Shown one piece after another: positions 8,155 to 15,498 of a stretch of DNA of 64,000 nt (positions within the stretch are counted from its first letter, which is position 1; the number at the start of each line of letters is the position of its first letter). The notes beneath the pieces are model-generated. The model was not told the origin of the DNA. It saw only the letters and a list, made by a program, of their open reading frames with translations, and made no database searches. This DNA comes from Paracholeplasma brassicae. Its GTDB lineage: Bacteria > Bacillota_I > Bacilli_A > Acholeplasmatales > UBA5453. The translations under genes were made by a program, and so were the position numbers. The stretch covers positions 856,366 through 920,365 of the forward strand of contig NC_022549.1 of assembly GCF_000967915.1 (NCBI RefSeq), written 5' to 3'.

Positions 8155-9828
8155 ATGAGTCAAATTAAAATATACGCCCTAGGTGGTCTAGGTGAAAATG
8201 GTAAAAACATGTATTGTGTGGACGTTGATAATCAACTGTTTATTATCGATGCAGGGATTAAATACCCAACATCTGAGTTATTCGGAGTCGATGAAATCGT
8301 TCCGGATTATAAAGTGCTATTAGAACAAAAAAACAAGATAAAAGGGTTCTTCATGACCCATGGTCACGAAGACCATATTGGTGCACTTCCTCATATATTA
8401 AATGAGATCAACGTACCAATTTATGCGACAAACTTCACAATGGAGTTAATCAAAGACAATTTAAAAGAAGAAGGCTTTGACTTAGATACATTAAAATTAA
8501 ATGTCATCGATCAAAATTCGATTATCAAATTTAACAACGTAAAGATTACGTTTTTTACGACGACTCACTCAATCCCAGAGTCGGTTGGTATTGCGATATT
8601 AACTCAAGAGGGTTCGATCATTTATACATCTGACTATACATTCGATCAAAGCGCTGATCCTAGGTATCAAACCGATTTTAGAAAAATCAACGAGCTATCA
8701 GAGAAAAAAGTACTCTGCCTGATGACTGAGTCTTTAGGGTCTGGCCTTGTTTTAAATGGTTCAGTGAATAAGTCTTTAGAACGAGAAATAAGTACCGCAA
8801 TGTCAAATGCAGAGGGCAGAATTATTGTGTCATTATTCTCATCTGACTTGCAAAAAATACAAAAAGTGATCGATATTGCACATAAACTTAAAAAGAAAAT
8901 TGCCATCATTGGTCGTCGTGCACAGCGCATTGTTGATATTGCAATTGAAATGGAGTATTTGAATATTCCAAAAGAATCATTAATTGCCTTAAGATACATC
9001 GATGATAAAAACCAAAATGATGACAAAGATATTGTCGCACTTGTGACAGGAAATCGTCATGAGCCATTTTATATGTTACAACGTATGTGTAAAAAAGTTG
9101 ACCGTTTAATTCATATAAACGAAAGAGACACCGTTATTGTGGTCGCTTCACCTATCCCAGGAACTGAAAAAATGGCGGCAAGAACCTTAGATACACTTTA
9201 TCGAACAGATGCGAGCATTAAAGTAATCGATAAAAAGTTATTATCGACGTCACACGCCACAGCAGATGAAATAAAAATGATGATGAACATGTTAAAACCT
9301 AAATACATTATGCCTGTCATCGGTGAATATCGTATGCAACATGCCGTAATGAAATTAGCTTGCGACATGGGCTATCAACAAAACGATGTGTTCTTAATGG
9401 ACAATGGCGATGTATTAGATTTCAAAGATGGTAATCCAGTGCTCTTGAAAAATAAAATTAAATCAGGTGACATTTTGATTGATGGTTCAGCCATCGGTGA
9501 TGTCAATGATATCGTAATCAGAGACAGAGAATTGCTAAGTGAAGATGGCGTTTTATTATTGATTGCTAATATCAATCCAAGATCTAAACGCATTTTAGGT
9601 GACATTGAAATTGTTACCAAAGGCTTTGTTTATGTTAAAGAGTCTGAAGAATTACTCAATGGTGTAAAAGAAGTCTTCATGAAAGCTTCTGAAAAACACC
9701 TCAAGGGTAAATACATCAACTGGAACGATTTAAAAACAAGTATTCGTGAAGATGTGAATAAGTTCTTGTACAAAGAGACAAAACGTAGCCCAATCACGAT
9801 TCCTGTGATTATCGCAACCGAAGTTTAA
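8155..9828 (+). CDS. rnj: Ribonuclease J
   Basis: 557 residues from the ATG at 8155. That start is preferred over the in-frame ATG at 8140 because GAGGAGAG lies at 8142-8149. RNase J is a metallo-beta-lactamase/beta-CASP nuclease with 5'-to-3' exo- and endonuclease activity in mRNA decay and rRNA maturation. The zinc site HGHEDH is at residues 69-74. The substrate-side TSDYTFD, GRRAQRIVDIA, SPIPGTE and TSHATADEIK segments of the beta-CASP domain follow, then a C-terminal domain. The intact zinc ligands argue for an active J1-type enzyme. Its stop codon overlaps the next gene's start by one base. Confidence 0.92.
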   Translation: MSQIKIYALGGLGENGKNMYCVDVDNQLFIIDAGIKYPTSELFGVDEIVPDYKVLLEQKNKIKGFFMTHGHEDHIGALPHILNEINVPIYATNFTMELIKDNLKEEGFDLDTLKLNVIDQNSIIKFNNVKITFFTTTHSIPESVGIAILTQEGSIIYTSDYTFDQSADPRYQTDFRKINELSEKKVLCLMTESLGSGLVLNGSVNKSLEREISTAMSNAEGRIIVSLFSSDLQKIQKVIDIAHKLKKKIAIIGRRAQRIVDIAIEMEYLNIPKESLIALRYIDDKNQNDDKDIVALVTGNRHEPFYMLQRMCKKVDRLIHINERDTVIVVASPIPGTEKMAARTLDTLYRTDASIKVIDKKLLSTSHATADEIKMMMNMLKPKYIMPVIGEYRMQHAVMKLACDMGYQQNDVFLMDNGDVLDFKDGNPVLLKNKIKSGDILIDGSAIGDVNDIVIRDRELLSEDGVLLLIANINPRSKRILGDIEIVTKGFVYVKESEELLNGVKEVFMKASEKHLKGKYINWNDLKTSIREDVNKFLYKETKRSPITIPVIIATEV

Positions 9829-10538
9829 TGATGAAGAAAACCGTTTTTGGTTTGTTTGCGATTAGTATTTTGATTTTTGTGTATTTTATAACGTATTTTG
9901 TTGTTTTAAGCCAAAAACAAAATGAGGTATTTCATGAGATAGTCGAAGAAAGCAAAAAGACGAATGACTATGAATTATTTTTGAAGTATCAACCAAACGC
10001 AAGTTATCATAAATTAATCGAGCTTGATTCAGTGGTTAATGAAAATTACCGAATCAAGGCTTATCAAGTGATACAAACCGATAATCAAAGTTTGTTAGTG
10101 ATTTTTGTTCAAGTGTTAAATGGTGACTATGCCACATCTATCGATGATGACTTGGATCAAACAAAACTAGTCGTTAGCAAGAATAGTGATATTGTTTATG
10201 ACTCAAAGACTTATGAAGGTCAAGAAGAAGTGGCATACAGCTTTGGAATTGACGTTATGGGTTTTTACTATTATCAGGTTGAAACAACCATTGAAGCGCT
10301 AACGTTTGAACTATACGATTATCATGGTGATTTAATCACAACCGATTTACTTAACGAGCCAATCGGTTCATATGATCCATCTTTATTGATCGATAATGGA
10401 TTTGAAACCAACTTTACGTCAAGCGAATTGAGCGATCTATTAAGTTTAAAGGATGAAACGTGGGTTTTTGTACGAAATTTAGCGATAACTATCGCTTTAG
10501 AACTAGGTTTATACTTATGGTTAATGAAAAAGAAATAG
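9828..10538 (+). CDS. Unknown protein with a membrane segment at each end
   Basis: 236 residues, not recognised. Residues about 5-27 and about 211-232 are hydrophobic, so both termini should be membrane-embedded with a central domain of about 180 residues, rich in acidic residues and Tyr. The central part has no motif that I recognise. The ATG overlaps the rnj stop (TAATG), and a second ATG follows immediately, so it is probably translated by coupling with RNase J. A link to RNA decay or membrane attachment of RNase J is possible but is only inferred from position. A terminator overlaps its stop codon. Confidence 0.7.
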   Translation: MMKKTVFGLFAISILIFVYFITYFVVLSQKQNEVFHEIVEESKKTNDYELFLKYQPNASYHKLIELDSVVNENYRIKAYQVIQTDNQSLLVIFVQVLNGDYATSIDDDLDQTKLVVSKNSDIVYDSKTYEGQEEVAYSFGIDVMGFYYYQVETTIEALTFELYDYHGDLITTDLLNEPIGSYDPSLLIDNGFETNFTSSELSDLLSLKDETWVFVRNLAITIALELGLYLWLMKKK

Positions 10539-10562
10539 CAAATTCTGCTGTTTCTTTTTTTG
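10530..10562 (+). terminator. Terminator of the rnj operon
   Basis: An 11-bp stem (10530-10540 with 10546-10556, one G-T pair), a 5-base loop and a T run overlap the stop codon at 10536-10538. Confidence 0.82.
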
Positions 10563-10638
10563 TCTCTTAGGATTGACAAGTATTGATTAATATTAAAGTA
10601 TATTGGTTTCCTTCATTAAAAAAACAAAAATAAAAGCC

Positions 10639-10667
10639 TTTACATTTTGAAACTCATCGATTATAAT
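10639..10667 (+). promoter_or_regulatory. Promoter of the first glucan operon
   Basis: TTTACA at 10639-10644, 17-base spacer, TATAAT at 10662-10667. Unlike most promoters in the window it has no TGn extension. A separate TTGACA at 10573-10578 followed by a poorly spaced TATATT (10599-10604) could be a second, weaker promoter. Confidence 0.72.
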
Positions 10668-10675
10668 CAAAGTAA

Positions 10676-10689
10676 GGAAACCGATTTCC
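10676..10689 (+). promoter_or_regulatory. LacI-type operator downstream of the glucan promoter
   Basis: GGAAACCGATTTCC is a near-palindrome centred on CG, the form expected for LacI-family operators. It lies 8 bases after the -10, over the likely transcription start, where a repressor would block initiation. Two more copies lie at 15394 and 15471 ahead of the second operon, so the regulator encoded at 14323 is the obvious candidate to bind it. Confidence 0.75.
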
Positions 10690-10708
10690 ATTGAAGGGAG
10701 TTTTAGAA

Positions 10709-13213
10709 GTGATATTTAATAACTTGAAGAACGATACAGGATTTTACATACCAATGTACAATAAATTAGGATTTAAATCTTATGTCACACCTAGACTACT
10801 CGGTGATATTAAGCTAGATTATCACACCTATTTATTGGAACCAACAACAGAAATTGACTTGACCTCAAGCTTTTTTTCACGTCATGTCAGTTTTTATGTT
10901 GATGGCAAACCACATTTCCTCAATGGTAACTCAGAATCACAGCAAACTGATAAAATTGATGTCGAATTAGGACTACTGTATCAAAAAGTCACTAGGCACA
11001 ATAAAAAATTCCAACTTGATGTAACAACCTTTGTCCCACTAGATGCATTAATGGAATCAAACGTGATTACTTATCAAAACACAACGTCTAAAACACAACG
11101 CTTAAAAGTGATTGTTGCAACGCCACTGTATGGTAGAAGTGCGGATAACCTAAGAGATCACCGTCACGTCACATCTCTTCTTAATCGAGTAGAGGTATTA
11201 GAAAATTGTGTCGTGCTTAATCCAACGCTCTCGTTTGATGAACGCGGACATAAAAAAAATGAACTTAATTATGGCGTTTATGCGTCCTCGCCTCAATTAT
11301 CAGTTGAAGGCTATTACCCTTCACTTGAGGATTACGTTAAAAATGGGTCTTTGCAATTTCCAAAAGGATTAGATTCTCTAGTTCAAACGGGAGATTATGT
11401 TGAAGGAAAAGAAGCACTCGGAGGTATCTCTTTTAAAACCATTGAAGTCAAAAGTCAGGAAGTAATCACACTCTATTTCAATTTAGGCATAAATCATTCA
11501 AAAGAACAATTAATCAGTACCTTTAATAAATACAGTCAAAGTAAAACAATCGCGATTGCTTTTGAGGAAGTAAAAACCTATTTTACGAAGGAAGTAAGCA
11601 AACTTCAATTTCACATGAAAAATCTCGAATACAGTGAAAAATTAAACTATATACCGATTCAACCAATCTTAAGGCGCTTTCAAGGCAATTCATACTTGCC
11701 TCATCATGATTATGGTAAAGGCGGGCGTGGTTGGCGTGATTTGTGGCAAGATTTAATCTCGATGATCATGTATAACGACTCAGAATGTCGTAGTTTACTA
11801 CTTAACAACTTCGCTGGTGTACGAATTGATGGCTCGAATGCTACCATCATCGGTGATAAAGCTGGTGAGTTCTTAGCGGACAGAAATAACATTGTACGTG
11901 TTTGGAGTGATCACGCCGCTTGGCCGCTCTTAACGACAAAAATGTATATTGATGAAACCGGGGATTTGAGTTTTTTACTTGAAACCCAAACTTATTTTGA
12001 TGATCAGTTTACACATTACACGAAAAAAACAAAAACGAAAAAAAGTACTAACCATCAATTAAAAATCCAGAACGATACCATCTATGGGACAGTCCTTGAA
12101 CATTTGATATTGCAAAACGTTGTTGCAATCAATAACGTCGGTTCAAACGGTTTTGTCCGTTTGGAAGATGCGGATTGGAATGACGGCTTGGATATGGCGA
12201 GTAAAAAAGGTGAAACGATTGCATTTACACATTTTTACATCAATAATTTATTGGTTTTGGCAGAGCTGATTCAAAAATTAGAGACACCTAAAATCGAGTT
12301 GTTTGAATCACTAACCAAGTTGATCTTAAACAAGAATTATAGTCTTGATATATTCTTCGATGATGTGCATGATTTTACAGACAATAAAGTATCAATCGAT
12401 AAAGAAATACTTGCTAGTGAATTAACAAAGAAAGCAACCCTAGTCTTAAAACAAATTAACAAGTACGCTTTCATGCGTGAGGGTGGCCTGCAAAGTTATA
12501 TTGATAACGATGGAAATTTTCTTGATTCCTCAAGCACCTTATCCCTAACTGGGCAAACGATGGCATTATTAAATCAAACACTAAGTAAAACACAAGCAAA
12601 AAAAGTCTCTAATGTGACAAAAAAACATCTATTTGATCGTATGATTGGTGGTTACCGATTAAATTCAAATTATCAAGACGTTAAAATGAACATGGGAAGA
12701 GCGTATGGTTTTGCTTATGGTACCAAAGAAAATGGTGCGGTATTTTCACACATGAGCTTAATGTACGCGTATGGTCTTTACCAATACAATTTCGTTAAAC
12801 AAGGAAGAGAAGCCTATCAAACACTCGTTAATCAAGCGTTTAAAGATAAATCTGTCGTTTGTCTTGGTATTCCAGAATACTTTAACAATGAAGGCATTGG
12901 TAAATACCTGTATTTGACCGGAAGTGCGACATGGCTATTAAAACTATTACGCACGGAAGTCTTTGGAATTGAACTGTCATTTGGCACATTACGATTAAAT
13001 CCTAAACTAAGTAAAGACGATTTTATCGATTCGATTGCAGTGATTAAAACCTATGTGCATAATAAACCACTTCAAGTGACCTATCATAATCCTAAAAAAC
13101 TTGAATATGGTGATTATCGAATAGCGAGTATTCAAATGAATGGAAAAGAAGTCATAAATGAATTTCAGTCCATCGAAGGCGATTTGGAGGTGTATCTTGA
13201 TGAAATTGTATGA
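10709..13213 (+). CDS. GH94-type glycoside phosphorylase, probably laminaribiose (or cellobiose) phosphorylase
   Basis: 834 residues from GTG 10709, chosen because AAGGGAG at 10694-10700 is well spaced; an upstream in-frame TTG at 10691 has none. GH94 enzymes cleave a beta-linked disaccharide or oligoglucoside with phosphate to alpha-glucose-1-phosphate in the cytoplasm. The central barrel has RGWRDLWQDLI, NNFAGVRIDGSNATIIG, ADRNNIVRVWSDHAAWP, and DADWNDGLDM at residues 487-496. Asp492 of the WND motif is the candidate general acid. An N-terminal beta-sandwich and a C-terminal GSATWLLKLL segment fit the fold. No signal peptide. From the literature, Acholeplasma laidlawii has a GH94 laminaribiose phosphorylase; the GH16 neighbours favour beta-1,3 substrates here. 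Exact linkage is an inference. Confidence 0.85.
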   Translation: MIFNNLKNDTGFYIPMYNKLGFKSYVTPRLLGDIKLDYHTYLLEPTTEIDLTSSFFSRHVSFYVDGKPHFLNGNSESQQTDKIDVELGLLYQKVTRHNKKFQLDVTTFVPLDALMESNVITYQNTTSKTQRLKVIVATPLYGRSADNLRDHRHVTSLLNRVEVLENCVVLNPTLSFDERGHKKNELNYGVYASSPQLSVEGYYPSLEDYVKNGSLQFPKGLDSLVQTGDYVEGKEALGGISFKTIEVKSQEVITLYFNLGINHSKEQLISTFNKYSQSKTIAIAFEEVKTYFTKEVSKLQFHMKNLEYSEKLNYIPIQPILRRFQGNSYLPHHDYGKGGRGWRDLWQDLISMIMYNDSECRSLLLNNFAGVRIDGSNATIIGDKAGEFLADRNNIVRVWSDHAAWPLLTTKMYIDETGDLSFLLETQTYFDDQFTHYTKKTKTKKSTNHQLKIQNDTIYGTVLEHLILQNVVAINNVGSNGFVRLEDADWNDGLDMASKKGETIAFTHFYINNLLVLAELIQKLETPKIELFESLTKLILNKNYSLDIFFDDVHDFTDNKVSIDKEILASELTKKATLVLKQINKYAFMREGGLQSYIDNDGNFLDSSSTLSLTGQTMALLNQTLSKTQAKKVSNVTKKHLFDRMIGGYRLNSNYQDVKMNMGRAYGFAYGTKENGAVFSHMSLMYAYGLYQYNFVKQGREAYQTLVNQAFKDKSVVCLGIPEYFNNEGIGKYLYLTGSATWLLKLLRTEVFGIELSFGTLRLNPKLSKDDFIDSIAVIKTYVHNKPLQVTYHNPKKLEYGDYRIASIQMNGKEVINEFQSIEGDLEVYLDEIV

Positions 13214-13595
13214 ACAACATCTGTTTGATGGTATCGGTTATCAAAAATTATTTCATTACAACGCCTGGCGTGTGGCCATATTAAACTACATCGATGAACT
13301 TGACTGTGATAATATTACACATTTTCAAGCCCATTTAAACACCGATGAAGCGTTTGTATTACTTGAGGGCGAAGCAATCATATTTTTCCTCAATGAAGAT
13401 CAAAGTATCGAAGCCGTTTCGCTACAAAAAAACGTGGTATTAAATGTGAAAAAAGGTGTATATCATAATCATACGCTATCCAAAGATGCAAAACTACTCA
13501 TTATTGAAAATGAAGACACCTGTGATGAGAATTCACCTCATTATGAATTGTCACTTGAACAAAGAGCATTTATTATAAAACATAAGGTGGGTTAA
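13200..13595 (+). CDS. Small cupin-fold protein
   Basis: 131 residues from ATG 13200, with GGAGG at 13186-13190 inside the end of the phosphorylase gene (14-base overlap). A longer in-frame start exists but lies further inside the phosphorylase gene. The pattern HFQAHLNTDEAFVLLEGEA followed by a later KKGVYHNHTL is a double-stranded beta-helix (cupin) with possible metal-binding His/Glu. It may bind a sugar or sugar-phosphate, but no reaction can be assigned. It sits between GH94 and GH16 genes, so it probably belongs to glucan use. No signal peptide is present; it should be cytoplasmic. Confidence 0.75.
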   Translation: MKLYEQHLFDGIGYQKLFHYNAWRVAILNYIDELDCDNITHFQAHLNTDEAFVLLEGEAIIFFLNEDQSIEAVSLQKNVVLNVKKGVYHNHTLSKDAKLLIIENEDTCDENSPHYELSLEQRAFIIKHKVG

Positions 13596-13597
13596 AG

Positions 13598-14323
13598 ATG
13601 TATAAATTAGTTTGGGAAGACTTATTTAAAAACGATGGACTACCAGACGAATCCATATGGACCTTTGAAACCGGGGGGCATGGATTTGGTAATCATGAAC
13701 AACAACATTATACAAACCGTCTTGAAAACTGTTACATAAAAGATGGTATATTGACGATAGAAGCAAAAAAAGAAACCTATCAAGGGAACGACTATACTTC
13801 AAGTAAATTAATCACTTATAATAAGAAGCCAATCTTGTATGGGAAAGTGAAGGTGATGGCAGAATTACCAACCGGCAGAGGCACGTGGCCAGCCATTTGG
13901 TTTTTAGGCAATTCATTTAAAGAAGGAACACCATGGCCAGATTGTGGCGAAATTGATTTATTAGAACACGTGGGTTCAAACTTAGGTCAAGTCCATTTTA
14001 GCCTTCATACAAAAAAACACAACCACTTGATTAAAACTCAACCGACCTTCTTTTATAAAGACGAAGGACTTTTATCTGGTTTTCACGAATATCAGATGGT
14101 TTGGGATGAAAGTCAAATATCATTTTACGTCGATGACGTACACAAAGTCACGTTTAAAAAAGAAGAAGTTACCATTGATGACCATTGGCCATTTAGTCAA
14201 CCACATTACTTAATTCTAAATTTAGCGATGGGTGGCTGGTGGGGTGGCGAAATTGATGATACTGCCTTACCACAAAAATTTCGATTTAAATACGTGAAAG
14301 TATATGAAAGATGTGAAAAATAA
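13598..14323 (+). CDS. Cytoplasmic GH16 beta-glucanase (laminarinase type)
   Basis: 241 residues with no signal peptide or lipobox. GH16 enzymes hydrolyse beta-1,3 or beta-1,3/1,4 glucans with retention. The catalytic motif GEIDLLEHVG gives Glu118 (nucleophile), Asp120 and Glu123 (acid/base). Flanking family motifs are FGNHEQQHYTNR, GRGTWPAIWFLG and a C-terminal LNLAMGGWWGG. The extra residue in ExDxxE with a Met/His position fits the laminarinase-like subgroup. Because it stays inside the cell, it probably shortens imported oligoglucans for the two phosphorylases, while the lipid-anchored GH16 at 33839 acts outside. AAGGTGGG precedes the ATG. Its stop overlaps the LacI gene's start. Confidence 0.9.
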   Translation: MYKLVWEDLFKNDGLPDESIWTFETGGHGFGNHEQQHYTNRLENCYIKDGILTIEAKKETYQGNDYTSSKLITYNKKPILYGKVKVMAELPTGRGTWPAIWFLGNSFKEGTPWPDCGEIDLLEHVGSNLGQVHFSLHTKKHNHLIKTQPTFFYKDEGLLSGFHEYQMVWDESQISFYVDDVHKVTFKKEEVTIDDHWPFSQPHYLILNLAMGGWWGGEIDDTALPQKFRFKYVKVYERCEK

Positions 14324-15336
14324 TGAAACGAACAATATATCATATTGCAACTGAGTTGGGGTTATCTCCAGGGACGATATCGAAGGTAATCAATAAAACC
14401 GGTAACGTTTCAGAAGAAACACGAAAACGCGTTTTGGATTACATCAAAGAAGTTGGTTACGTCCCAGCAACAAGTGCAAGAATGCTAAAGAGTAAGAGAA
14501 GCTATACCATTGGGGTTGTTTTTTCGGAAGATTTAAAAATAGGATTAGAGCATTCATTCTTTGCATCAATTCTACAAAATTTTAAATCGTACGTTGAAAA
14601 AGAAGGTTATGAGCTCTCATTTATCGTTACTCAATTAGGTGAACATAAGATGAGCTATTATGAGTGGTGTATGAATAAAAAGGTTGACGGTGTCTTTATT
14701 GTCGTCGGTGAGGCGAATGACGACGGAATTATTGAACTGGCAAACAAAAATATTCCTTGCGTATCAACGGATATTGTCATACCTGGAATAACGTCTGTGA
14801 TTTCGGATAATGAAGATGGTATAATCCAATCACTAGACTATCTATTTAAAGATAGAAGTCTCAGTGACGTTGCAATTATCACAGGACCATTGAAATCAAG
14901 ATCATTTTATATTCGTTACCAAACCTACATGAATTATCTAAAAACAAATAAACTACCCATCAAGAAATCCTATATTGTTGAGGCAGAGAGCTTTGGATTT
15001 ACTAGTGGTGTAAACGCAGCAAACAAGTTAATTGAAGAAAACCCAGTCTTACCAAAAGCGATTCTTGTTGGTTCAGATGATATTGCACTTGGTGTGTTAA
15101 AGTCGCTTAAGGAACACCAAATTAAAGTGCCTGATGATATCGAGATTATTGGGTTTGATGACATTCCATTTGCTAAACATTTCACCCCAAGCTTAACCAC
15201 CGTAAAACAGGACAAGGTGATGATAGGTGAAACAGCTGCAAAAGCATTGATTAACATGATAGAGCACAGTAATCAGAAACAAGAAATACTGATTAAAGTG
15301 CCAGTGAGTTTAATTTTAAGAGAATCAACAAAATAA
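14323..15336 (+). CDS. LacI-family transcriptional regulator of the glucan locus
   Basis: 337 residues. The N-terminal helix-turn-helix (IYHIATELGLSPGTISKVIN) and hinge helix (SARMLKSKRSYTIGVVF) are typical of LacI/GalR proteins. The periplasmic-binding-like sensor domain follows, with the conserved GSDDIALGVLKSLKEHQIKVPDDIEIIGFDD segment in its second half. It is the last gene of the first glucan operon (1-base overlap with GH16). Matching operators at 10676, 15394 and 15471 flank it on both sides, so it probably controls its own operon and the transport operon. The inducer is probably a beta-1,3-gluco-oligosaccharide, an inference from context. Confidence 0.9.
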   Translation: MKRTIYHIATELGLSPGTISKVINKTGNVSEETRKRVLDYIKEVGYVPATSARMLKSKRSYTIGVVFSEDLKIGLEHSFFASILQNFKSYVEKEGYELSFIVTQLGEHKMSYYEWCMNKKVDGVFIVVGEANDDGIIELANKNIPCVSTDIVIPGITSVISDNEDGIIQSLDYLFKDRSLSDVAIITGPLKSRSFYIRYQTYMNYLKTNKLPIKKSYIVEAESFGFTSGVNAANKLIEENPVLPKAILVGSDDIALGVLKSLKEHQIKVPDDIEIIGFDDIPFAKHFTPSLTTVKQDKVMIGETAAKALINMIEHSNQKQEILIKVPVSLILRESTK

Positions 15337-15349
15337 TCGATTCAGATAC

Positions 15350-15378
15350 TTGTAAACGATTACATTTTGTGATATTAT
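15350..15378 (+). promoter_or_regulatory. Likely promoter of the glucan transport operon
   Basis: TTGTAA at 15350-15355 and TATTAT at 15373-15378 are 17 bases apart; an overlapping perfect TATAAT at 15376-15381 gives a 20-base spacer. Either -10 is possible. No terminator separates it from the LacI gene, so read-through from the first operon is also possible. Confidence 0.55.
15351..15364 (+). promoter_or_regulatory. Catabolite-responsive element (cre)
   Basis: TGTAAACGATTACA matches the CcpA-site consensus TGWAANCGNTNWCA at every position and is a near-perfect palindrome. It overlaps the -35 of the glucan transport promoter, where CcpA with HPr-Ser-P would block RNA polymerase. Confidence 0.72.
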
Positions 15379-15393
15379 AATAATGAAAAACAA

Positions 15394-15407
15394 AGAAACC
15401 GATTTCC
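15394..15407 (+). promoter_or_regulatory. LacI-type operator, second copy
   Basis: AGAAACCGATTTCC differs from the 10676 site at one position only. It lies 12-15 bases after the candidate -10, again near the transcription start. Confidence 0.72.
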
Positions 15408-15414
15408 TAACATT

Positions 15415-15428
15415 TGAAAGCGTTTTTA
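15415..15428 (+). promoter_or_regulatory. Second cre-like site
   Basis: TGAAAGCGTTTTTA matches the cre consensus at 13 of 14 positions (T in place of the last C). It lies between the two operators in the leader region. Confidence 0.5.
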
Positions 15429-15437
15429 ATGGAAATA

Positions 15438-15453
15438 TTAACAATGATGTTAA
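15438..15453 (+). repeat. Small inverted repeat in the leader of the transport operon
   Basis: TTAACA-ATGA-TGTTAA is a perfect 6-bp inverted repeat with a 4-base loop. It has no T run and is not a terminator. It could be a weak hairpin or another protein site; function unknown. Confidence 0.4.
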
Positions 15454-15470
15454 ATGTTAAACTTGGTTTA

Positions 15471-15484
15471 GGAAATCGATTTAC
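15471..15484 (+). promoter_or_regulatory. LacI-type operator, third copy, next to the ribosome binding site
   Basis: GGAAATCGATTTAC shares the GGAAAyCGATTT core with the sites at 10676 and 15394 and lies just upstream of AGGAGG (15488-15493). About 77 bases separate it from the second copy, roughly seven helical turns, a spacing that would allow looping by a LacI-type tetramer or paired dimers. Confidence 0.65.
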
Positions 15485-15498
15485 CTTAGGAGGCTATG

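Noticed and set aside
10601-10612. Half operator GGTTTCC upstream of the first glucan promoter
   Set aside because: Only one half-site is present and there is no CG-centred partner; it could be chance in AT-rich sequence.
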